A stretch of 9,438 bases of DNA from the NCBI GenBank assembly GCA_002359465.1, contig DENA01000028.1, positions 28,075 through 37,512 on the forward strand. The letters run 5' to 3'. Below are positions 3,682-9,438 of this stretch, in pieces. The stretch is from Ruminococcaceae bacterium UBA2656. Lineage in GTDB: Bacteria > Bacillota > Clostridia > Oscillospirales > Acutalibacteraceae. The position numbers and the translations under genes are program-made. The stretch's first letter is position 1; each line of letters starts with the position of its first letter. Below the pieces are notes generated by a model. The model saw only the letters and a program-made list of their open reading frames with translations. It made no database searches and was not told the origin of the DNA.

Positions 3682-6129
3682 ATGAAGGTACTGATTGTAG
3701 GCGGCGTTGCCGGCGGTGCCGGCGCGGCGACAAGGCTGCGCAGGCAGAGCGAGGAAGCGGAAATTATTTTGTTTGAAAAAGGGGAATACATTTCATACGC
3801 AAACTGCGGGCTTCCCTATTATATTGGAGGCACCATCAAGGATCGGGAAAAACTCATCGTTACCCGGCCTGAGCTTTTGCGCGACCGCTTTCGTATCGAT
3901 GTGCGGACGATGAGCGAGGTTGTGAAAATTGACCGCGATAAAAAGACTGTGACTGTGAAAAACCACGCGGACGGCAGCACCTATGAAGAAAGCTACGATA
4001 AACTGATTCTTTCGCCGGGCGCTGTGCCGAAACGCCCAAATCTGCCCGGCATTGACAGCGAGGGGATTTTTACGCTCCGCACGGTGCCGGACACCTATCA
4101 GATTGACGCCTATATAAAAGAAAAGAGTGCAAAAACAGCGGTTGTGGTCGGCGCAGGATTCATCGGTGTGGAAATGGCTGAAAATCTGAAAGAGCGCGGC
4201 CTTGACGTCACCGTTGTTGAATTTCTGGATCAGGCGATCGCTTCCCTCGACCCGGAAATGGCGGCGATTCTGCACCGGCATCTGAGGGAAAACGGAATAA
4301 AATTACTATTCGGCACGGGTGTGCAGGGCTTTGAAAAAGCCGATGGCCTGAAAGTAAAGCTGACCGGCGACCAGAAAATCCCGACGGATGTTGTGATTCT
4401 GAGCATCGGCGTGGCGCCGGACAGCCGTCTTGCAAAGGACGCCGGGCTGGAGCTGGGCGTGGGCGGTAGCATTCAGGTTGACTCCGCCTTCGCCACCTCC
4501 GACCCCGATATTTTCGCGGTCGGTGACGCCATCTCCGTGCGCCAGATCGTCACCGGGGACAAAACGCTTCTCCCTCTTGCCGGGCCCGCCAACAAACAGG
4601 GAAGGCTCGCGGGGGAAAACGCGCTGGGGCAAAGGGTGACGAAGGATGACGGCGTACAGGGCAGCGCGGTTTTAAAAGTGTTTGACATGACCGCCGCTTC
4701 CACCGGGCTGAATGAGAAACAGCTTAAAGCGCAGAAGATTCCGTATCAAAAGACCTATATTCATCCGTCAAGCCACGCGGGGTATTATCCGGATGCGACG
4801 CAGCTGAGCATGAAACTGCTGTTTGCGCCGGACGGGAAAATCCTCGGCGCGCAGGCGGTCGGCTACGACGGCGTAGACAAGCGGATTGATGTGCTTGCCA
4901 CCGCGCTGCGGCTGGGCGGAACGGTATACGACCTGGAAAAGCTCGAGCTTTGCTACGCGCCGCCCTATTCTTCCGCAAAGGACCCGGTCAACATGCTGGG
5001 CTTTACGGCGGCGAATATTCTGCGCGGCGACGTAAAAGTGTTCCATTATGACGAAGCCGACGCGCTCGACCGCGAAAAAATCAGCCTGGTAGACGTGAGA
5101 ACCCCCGATGAAATGAAAATGGGTACGCTGGAAGGCGCGATGGGGATTCCCCTTGACAATCTGCGCGTGCGGATGGGAGAACTGCCGAAGGACAAACCGG
5201 TCTATGTGTTCTGCCAGGTGGGCCTGCGCGGCTACCTTGCCGCCAGAGTTCTGCAGCAGAACGGCTATGACGTTTACAACCTCAGCGGCGGATACAAGAC
5301 CTACATCACCGCAAAAGGGGACAGGGAAAATCCAACGGGAGCCGACTGCATCGGCGTAAAAAAAAACAGTAGCGGCACAGCGGTAAAATCGGCGTGCTGT
5401 CAGGATGCAAAAATGATTGAAGTGGACGCCTGCGGCCTGCAGTGCCCCGGCCCTATCATGAAAGCCTCCGAGGGAATCAAAAGTATCCGCGACGGGGAGT
5501 GCCTGACCATCCGCGCGACCGACCCGGCTTTCGCTTCGGACATCCGCGTCTGGTGCGAGCGGACGGGAAATCTGCTGCTCGGTGTGGAACGTGAGAGAGC
5601 GACCTACACGGTGAAAATACAGAAGGGCGCGCAGGCGCCCGCCGTTCCGGCGCAGAGCGGGAACGACAAAAGCATGGTGGTGTTCAGCGGCGACCTCGAC
5701 AAGGCCCTCGCGGCGCTGATCATCGCGAACGGCGCGGCCTCCATGGGCCGAAAGGTCACGATGTTCTTCACCTTCTGGGGGCTGAATATCCTGCGCAGAA
5801 GCGAAAAGGTGCATGTAAAGAAGAATTTCATGGAAGCCATGTTCGGCATCATGATGCCGCGCGGCAGCAAAAAGCTGGGGCTTTCCAAAATGAACATGAT
5901 GGGCATGGGCTCCAAAATGATCCGCGGGGTCATGAAAAGCAAAAATGTCACTTCGCTGGAGGAGCTTCTCCGCTCCGCTATGGACAGCGGGGTAAGAATT
6001 GTGGCCTGCCAGATGTCCATGGATATCATGGGCATTAAACCGGAGGAACTGATCGACGGGGTTGAAATCGCCGGCGTGGCAACTTTCCTCGGTTCCGCGG
6101 AGCAGTCGGACACCAACCTGTTCATCTGA
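3682..6129 (+). CDS. CoA-disulfide reductase / rhodanese / TusA / DsrE fusion (FAD-dependent persulfide-type reductase)
   Basis: An 815-residue multidomain protein. Residues 1-320 form the FAD/NAD(P) module of the CoA-disulfide reductase family, with VGGVAGGAGAA at the N-terminus, active-site C42 in SYANCGLPYY, NAD-site VVVGAGFIGVEMAE (154-167) and FAD motif IFAVGDA near 277-283. Residues 328-440 are the dimerisation domain with the YAPPYSSAKDPVNM motif (Y425, Y429). A rhodanese domain (about 454-540) carries C511 in the loop CQVGLRG. A TusA domain (about 578-648) has C584 and the CPGP motif at C588. A DsrE/DsrF-like domain (about 663-815) has C776. Related CoADR-rhodanese proteins reduce CoA persulfide or polysulfide; the added domains are known sulfur carriers, suggesting internal persulfide relay in the cytosol. 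GGAG 6 nt upstream supports the start. A Crp/Fnr-type site and long leader precede it; a terminator follows. The true substrate is unknown. Confidence 0.92.
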   Translation: MKVLIVGGVAGGAGAATRLRRQSEEAEIILFEKGEYISYANCGLPYYIGGTIKDREKLIVTRPELLRDRFRIDVRTMSEVVKIDRDKKTVTVKNHADGSTYEESYDKLILSPGAVPKRPNLPGIDSEGIFTLRTVPDTYQIDAYIKEKSAKTAVVVGAGFIGVEMAENLKERGLDVTVVEFLDQAIASLDPEMAAILHRHLRENGIKLLFGTGVQGFEKADGLKVKLTGDQKIPTDVVILSIGVAPDSRLAKDAGLELGVGGSIQVDSAFATSDPDIFAVGDAISVRQIVTGDKTLLPLAGPANKQGRLAGENALGQRVTKDDGVQGSAVLKVFDMTAASTGLNEKQLKAQKIPYQKTYIHPSSHAGYYPDATQLSMKLLFAPDGKILGAQAVGYDGVDKRIDVLATALRLGGTVYDLEKLELCYAPPYSSAKDPVNMLGFTAANILRGDVKVFHYDEADALDREKISLVDVRTPDEMKMGTLEGAMGIPLDNLRVRMGELPKDKPVYVFCQVGLRGYLAARVLQQNGYDVYNLSGGYKTYITAKGDRENPTGADCIGVKKNSSGTAVKSACCQDAKMIEVDACGLQCPGPIMKASEGIKSIRDGECLTIRATDPAFASDIRVWCERTGNLLLGVERERATYTVKIQKGAQAPAVPAQSGNDKSMVVFSGDLDKALAALIIANGAASMGRKVTMFFTFWGLNILRRSEKVHVKKNFMEAMFGIMMPRGSKKLGLSKMNMMGMGSKMIRGVMKSKNVTSLEELLRSAMDSGVRIVACQMSMDIMGIKPEELIDGVEIAGVATFLGSAEQSDTNLFI

Positions 6130-6182
6130 CGGAAATCCGGGCTTCGGAGCAGCTTTTTCAACAGTTTGGTTATATTTCACAG

Positions 6183-6231
6183 AAAATGCGCTTTGAATTG
6201 GGCAAATCAGCCTGCTTCAGAGCGCATTTTT
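6183..6231 (+). terminator. Rho-independent terminator after the CoADR fusion gene
   Basis: AAAATGCGCTTTGAA (6183-6197) pairs with TTCAGAGCGCATTTT (6216-6230), with one G-U wobble and an 18-nt loop, followed by T. It begins 53 bp after the stop codon. The A-run on the left arm makes it potentially bidirectional, but there is no convergent gene here. Confidence 0.75.
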
Positions 6232-6289
6232 ATGCAGATTGCTGAAATCTACTTTACAAAAAGTGGCATTCCGTTTCAGGGTTTATCCA

Positions 6290-6318
6290 TTGACAAAACC
6301 AGTCTGCCGGTGTAAAAT
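6290..6318 (+). promoter_or_regulatory. Strong sigma-A promoter of the glycerol-3-phosphate operon
   Basis: A perfect -35 TTGACA (6290-6295), a 17-bp spacer and TAAAAT (6313-6318) give a near-consensus vegetative promoter. Transcription should start near 6325, giving a leader of about 125 nt. No TGTGA-type operator lies nearby. A constitutively strong promoter fits control at the leader terminator rather than at initiation. Confidence 0.8.
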
Positions 6319-6356
6319 ATACACAGAAAATTGAATAACAAAGCATGGAGATTTTT

Positions 6357-6408
6357 GAGTAATGCTGAATTTAACCGTAACGGGTTAATTCTGCACTGCT
6401 CTTTTTTT
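6357..6408 (+). terminator. Leader terminator (probable antitermination site) of the glycerol-3-phosphate operon
   Basis: GAGTAATGCTGAATTTAACC (6357-6376) pairs with GGTTAATTCTGCACTGCTC (6383-6401) with one bulge, two mismatches and one wobble, around a 6-nt loop, and is followed immediately by seven T (6402-6408). It lies about 30 nt after the predicted transcription start and 42 bp before the first gene, so it should stop most transcripts unless an antitermination factor acts. In Firmicutes, glpD and glpFK leaders are controlled this way by GlpP with glycerol-3-phosphate; that GlpP acts here is inference. Confidence 0.7.
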
Positions 6409-6450
6409 ATGTTTTTATGTCAAAATGAGTGATTGGAAAGGATGACTGTT

Positions 6451-7896
6451 ATGTACGATGTAGCGATTATCGGCTGCGGTATCATCGGAGCGGCAACTGC
6501 CTATGAGCTTTCCCGCTACGACCTGAAGATCGCCGTTCTGGAGAAGGAGAACGACATTGCCGACGGCACAACCAAGGCAAACAGCGCAATTGTCCACGCG
6601 GGGTATGACCCGGAGCCCGGCACGGCGATGGCCCGGCTGAATGTTCTGGGCAATTCGATGATTGAAGAAATCGCAAAAAAACTGTCCGTCCATTATGAGA
6701 AATGCGGTTCTCTGGTTCTGGCGTTTAACGAGGACGACCTGCACGTGATCTACAGGCTTTACAGGCAGGGTGTAATCAACGGTGTGCCGGGCATACAGGT
6801 TTTGAACGCGCGGCAGACTCTGGACATGGAACCGAACCTGAGTACGGAGATAAAGGGCGCGCTGTATGCGCCGTCCGGAGCGATTGTCAATCCGTGGGAG
6901 CTGTGCATTGCAATGGCGGACACCGCCAAGCGCAACGGCGCGGACTTCTTCCTGAACAGCAGGGTCGACCGGATTGAGCGCACAGGTACGGCATACCGCC
7001 TGTACTGCGGCGACAAAATGTACGAGGCGGCCCGCGTGGTCAATGCGGCCGGGCTGCACTCCGACGACGTGCATAATCTGATAGCCGATCCGGAATTCCG
7101 GATTATTCCGAGCAAAGGGCAGTATTATCTTCTGGATAAAAGTCAGGGCGGCCTTGTCAGCAAGGTGATTTTCCAGTGCCCCAGCAAGGTGGGAAAAGGC
7201 GTTCTGGTCTCCCCCACCGTTCACGGAAATTTGATTGTCGGGCCCGACGCCGTTGAAGGCACGGGCGACGACGATGTATCCACCACACAGGCTGGCCTTG
7301 ATTTTGTCAGGGAAACCGCCGTGCGTTCCGTACCAGGCATCAATTTCCGGGAGTCCATCCGCAATTTTGCGGGCGTGCGCGCGCAGAGCGAACGCAAGGA
7401 CTTTATTATAGAGGAATCCAAAACCGCCAGGGGCTTTATCAGTCTTGCGGGCATCAAATCCCCGGGGCTGACCAGCGCGCCGGCGATTGCGCTGGAATGC
7501 ATTAAAATTCTGCAGAGCACGGGCGTTTTCCTGAAGAAAAAAGAAAATTTCATCGATGAGAGAAAAAAGGTAAATTTCAAAGCGTTGTCGCCGGATGAAA
7601 AGGAAGCGCTGATCGAGAAAAATCCGCTTTACGGCCGCGTTATCTGCCGGTGCGAGACCGTCACGGAGGGTGAAATCGTGGATGCGATTCACAGCCCGAT
7701 TACCCCGCGCACCGTCGACGCAATCAAGAAGAGGTGCAACGCCGGAATGGGGCGCTGCCAGGGTGGCTTCTGCGGCCCGCGCGTACAGGAAATTCTTGCA
7801 AGGGAATTGGGACTCCCGCTGGAAGAAGTGCTTCTGAATAAACAGGGAACTTACATCCTGACCGGAGAGACCAAAAAGGGAGGAGTACGGCAATGA
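6451..7896 (+). CDS. GlpA-like NAD(P)/FAD-dependent oxidoreductase (anaerobic glycerol-3-phosphate dehydrogenase type)
   Basis: A 481-residue protein. Residues about 1-370 are a DAO-type FAD domain with the dinucleotide motif GCGIIG (8-13), the acidic LEKE that closes the Rossmann unit, and the NSAIVHAGYDPEPGT stretch typical of GlpA/GlpD-like flavoproteins. The C-terminus (about 395-450) is a BFD-like [2Fe-2S] domain with C399-x-C401 and C436-x4-C441, plus C429 nearby. By family and by the adjoining flavoprotein and DUF1667 genes, it most likely oxidises glycerol-3-phosphate to dihydroxyacetone phosphate and passes electrons to its partners. The ATG at 6451 is chosen because AAAGGA lies 8 nt upstream; a TTG at 6433 lies before that site and an ATG at 6442 overlaps it. 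The gene overlaps the next by ATGA. The substrate assignment is by context; other small 2-hydroxy substrates cannot be excluded. Confidence 0.85.
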   Translation: MYDVAIIGCGIIGAATAYELSRYDLKIAVLEKENDIADGTTKANSAIVHAGYDPEPGTAMARLNVLGNSMIEEIAKKLSVHYEKCGSLVLAFNEDDLHVIYRLYRQGVINGVPGIQVLNARQTLDMEPNLSTEIKGALYAPSGAIVNPWELCIAMADTAKRNGADFFLNSRVDRIERTGTAYRLYCGDKMYEAARVVNAAGLHSDDVHNLIADPEFRIIPSKGQYYLLDKSQGGLVSKVIFQCPSKVGKGVLVSPTVHGNLIVGPDAVEGTGDDDVSTTQAGLDFVRETAVRSVPGINFRESIRNFAGVRAQSERKDFIIEESKTARGFISLAGIKSPGLTSAPAIALECIKILQSTGVFLKKKENFIDERKKVNFKALSPDEKEALIEKNPLYGRVICRCETVTEGEIVDAIHSPITPRTVDAIKKRCNAGMGRCQGGFCGPRVQEILARELGLPLEEVLLNKQGTYILTGETKKGGVRQ

Positions 7897-9155
7897 TAAC
7901 GGAAGCTTATGATTTAGTCGTCATCGGCGGCGGCCCCGCGGGGCTTGCGGCCGCTCTGGAGGGCTGCCATAACGGCGCAAAGAGCGTCCTGATTCTGGAG
8001 CGCGACAAGGAATTGGGCGGCATCCTTAACCAGTGTATTCACAACGGGTTCGGACTCCATTACTTTAAAGAGGAGCTGACCGGCCCCGAATATGCCCAGC
8101 GGTTTGTTGAGATGCTGCGGGACACCAATGTGCAGGTGAAGCTGGACACCATGGTGCTGGAAATTACGCGCGGCAAGCAGATTCATTGCGTAAACAGCCG
8201 GGACGGTTATCAAATCATTCAGGCGAAGGCGATTGTTCTGGCGATGGGCTGCAGAGAGAGAACCCGCGGCGCCATCGGTATTCCGGGCGACCGTCCCGCG
8301 GGTATTTTCACCGCGGGCACCGCGCAGCGCTACGTCAATATGGAAGGCTACATGGTCGGTAAAAGGGTGATTATCCTCGGCTCCGGCGACATTGGCCTGA
8401 TCATGGCGCGCCGCATGACGCTGGAAGGCGCGAAGGTGCTCGCCTGCGTGGAGCTGATGCCGTATTCCAACGGACTGAACCGGAACATTGTGCAGTGCCT
8501 GAAGGACTACGATATTCCGCTTTATCTCTCCCATACCATTACGGATATTCAGGGCAAAGGCAGAGTGGAAAAGGTAGTGGTATCCAAGGTGGATGAAAAC
8601 AGAAAGCCGATTCCGGGGACCGAAATGACCTTTGACTGCGATACGATTCTGCTTTCCGTCGGACTGATTCCGGAAAACGAACTGTCCAAATCCGCAGGAC
8701 TTGCCATGGACAGACGCACCAGCGGCCCGGTGGTTTATGAGAATATGGAAACCTCCATGGAAGGAATTTTTGCCTGCGGCAACGTGGTCCACGTGCATGA
8801 CCTTGTGGACTTTGTTACGGCGGAGAGCCAGCGCGCCGGCCGCGCGGCGGGAAAATACATCGCTGAGGGACGGCCGGAATCGGAGAATATCATTGAAGTA
8901 AAGAACGGGAGCTGCGTCAATTACACTGTTCCGCAGAAAATCCGCGCGCAGAATGTGGATAAAGCGGCGGAGATCTTCTTCCGCGTCAACAATGTTTATC
9001 AGGACGTCGTCATCAAGGTTGCCGACGGCGAAAAGGAAATCGCGCGTTTTAAGAGGGAACACATGGCGCCGGGAGAAATGGAGAAAATCTCTGTTCCGAA
9101 GGCCCTCCTGGAAAAGATCGCGGGGGAACTGACCGTAGCGGTCGGAAAGGAGTGA
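7893..9155 (+). CDS. FAD-dependent NAD(P) oxidoreductase, partner of the GlpA-like protein
   Basis: A 420-residue pyridine-nucleotide oxidoreductase. FAD motif GGGPAG (12-17), a long conserved N-terminal stretch with C48 in NQCIHNGFGLHY, NAD(P)-binding GSGDIG (163-168), and the second FAD motif in GIFACGNVVHVHDLVDFV near residues 289-306. There is no CxxC redox pair, so it is not a thioredoxin reductase. The last about 75 residues form a small domain. In Clostridia and Thermotoga similar genes sit between a GlpA-like gene and a DUF1667 gene near glycerol kinase; the likely role is electron transfer between the GlpA-like subunit and NAD(P) or another carrier. The start is fixed by GGGAGGAG 7 nt upstream and a 4-bp overlap with the previous gene, showing translational coupling. 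The exact electron acceptor is not shown. Confidence 0.85.
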   Translation: MITEAYDLVVIGGGPAGLAAALEGCHNGAKSVLILERDKELGGILNQCIHNGFGLHYFKEELTGPEYAQRFVEMLRDTNVQVKLDTMVLEITRGKQIHCVNSRDGYQIIQAKAIVLAMGCRERTRGAIGIPGDRPAGIFTAGTAQRYVNMEGYMVGKRVIILGSGDIGLIMARRMTLEGAKVLACVELMPYSNGLNRNIVQCLKDYDIPLYLSHTITDIQGKGRVEKVVVSKVDENRKPIPGTEMTFDCDTILLSVGLIPENELSKSAGLAMDRRTSGPVVYENMETSMEGIFACGNVVHVHDLVDFVTAESQRAGRAAGKYIAEGRPESENIIEVKNGSCVNYTVPQKIRAQNVDKAAEIFFRVNNVYQDVVIKVADGEKEIARFKREHMAPGEMEKISVPKALLEKIAGELTVAVGKE

Positions 9156-9160
9156 GCAGA

Positions 9161-9438
9161 ATGACTGAACTGATTTGTATCGTATGCCCCAAGGGCTGTC
9201 ATTTAAAGGTTGACGAGCAGAATGACTGCGCGGTGACCGGCAACGGCTGCAAAAGGGGAGAGATTTACGGAAAAAAGGAGCTGACCAATCCGACAAGGGT
9301 GGTTCCGTCCACTGTGAAAATTAACGGCGGTGCGCACCGCCGCCTGCCGGTAAAGACGAGCGAGCCCATCCCCAAGGCGATGATCTTCGACGCGATGAAG
9401 CTGCTGGATACCGTTGAGATGACCTCCCCGGTAAAACG
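9161..9438 (+). CDS. DUF1667 domain-containing protein (3' end missing)
   Basis: The first 92 codons are visible and run off the right edge. The N-terminus has C6-x2-C9-P-x2-C13 followed by VTGNGCKRGEIYGKKEL with C30, then the VKTSEPIPKAMIFDAM stretch typical of DUF1667. The four cysteines C6, C9, C13 and C30 probably bind an iron-sulfur cluster; C23 is extra. AAAGGAG lies 8 nt upstream, and the start is 5 bp after the preceding stop codon. DUF1667 genes regularly follow GlpA-like and FAD-oxidoreductase genes, so it is probably the small iron-sulfur subunit of the same complex, analogous in role to GlpC but unrelated in sequence. Only about the first three-quarters of the usual length is present. 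Confidence 0.88.
   Translation, partial: MTELICIVCPKGCHLKVDEQNDCAVTGNGCKRGEIYGKKELTNPTRVVPSTVKINGGAHRRLPVKTSEPIPKAMIFDAMKLLDTVEMTSPVK

Larger units (their letters stand above)
6130..6450. other. Intergenic region between the CoADR fusion gene and the glycerol-3-phosphate operon
   Basis: These 321 bases hold no gene. They contain the terminator of the upstream gene (6183-6231), a strong sigma-A promoter (6290-6318), a leader terminator (6357-6408) and the ribosome binding site AAAGGA (6437-6442). Nothing else was recognised in 6232-6289. Confidence 0.85.

Noticed and set aside
4768..6180. Long antisense open frame of 470 codons opposite the CoADR fusion gene
   Set aside because: The plus strand encodes a clear multidomain enzyme with catalytic motifs; the antisense translation is His/Arg/Phe-rich without recognisable motifs, and stop-free antisense frames are common opposite codon-biased genes.
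6242..6279. Short inverted repeat CTGAAA...TTTCAG upstream of the glycerol-3-phosphate promoter
   Set aside because: Only 6 bp with a 26-bp separation in AT-rich DNA; expected by chance.
6415..7893. Antisense open frame of 492 codons opposite the GlpA-like gene
   Set aside because: It mirrors the real gene almost end to end, has no recognisable motif and no ribosome binding site that stands out; a codon-bias shadow.
7914..9296. Antisense open frame of 460 codons opposite the FAD oxidoreductase and DUF1667 genes
   Set aside because: It crosses two real genes with clear motifs and proper ribosome binding sites on the plus strand.

Overview
The window looks like a chromosomal segment of an anaerobic Firmicute of class Clostridia, possibly the Ruminococcaceae/Oscillospiraceae side. 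This is inferred from strong AGGAGG-type ribosome binding sites, AT-rich intergenic DNA with sigma-A style promoters between fairly GC-rich genes, a flavin-based anaerobic glycerol-3-phosphate gene set, and a clostridial multidomain CoA-disulfide-reductase fusion. No RNA gene, CRISPR array, phage gene or transposase was seen. The genus cannot be named from the sequence alone.

Layout. On the minus strand, from the right, lie a thioredoxin reductase-like flavoprotein (2408-3274), a thioredoxin (1991-2299), a Crp/Fnr-family regulator (1170-1847) and the first about 355 codons of an FtsA-like actin-fold ATPase that runs off the left edge (1-1067). A 407-bp divergent intergenic region (3275-3681) separates trxB from an 815-residue plus-strand protein (3682-6129) that joins a CoA-disulfide reductase module, a rhodanese, a TusA domain and a DsrE-like domain. 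After a terminator comes a second plus-strand operon with a strong promoter and a leader terminator. It holds a GlpA-like FAD dehydrogenase with a BFD-type [2Fe-2S] domain (6451-7896), a FAD/NAD(P) oxidoreductase (7893-9155) and a DUF1667 protein cut by the right edge (9161-9438).

The most notable observation is regulatory. The trxA, trxB and CoADR-fusion genes each carry the same promoter design: a 15-bp TGTGA-N5-TCACA-like site, exactly 21 bp, then a -10 hexamer. This puts the site at about -41, the class II activator position. The adjacent Crp/Fnr protein has a recognition helix (R-E-x3-R) of the kind that reads TGTGA half-sites and a pair of cysteines (C85, C91) in its sensor domain. This suggests a compact thiol/persulfide regulon: the regulator senses a redox or sulfur signal and activates thioredoxin, its reductase and a persulfide-handling enzyme.

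The divergent region also holds two small palindromic elements with related ends (TAYAGCAATT...AATTGYTATA). One separates the two divergent operators; the other lies in the 5' UTR of the fusion gene and contains a perfect 15-bp GC-rich hairpin. The glycerol-3-phosphate operon is probably controlled by antitermination at its leader terminator, as known for GlpP in Firmicutes, but no glpP gene is inside the window.
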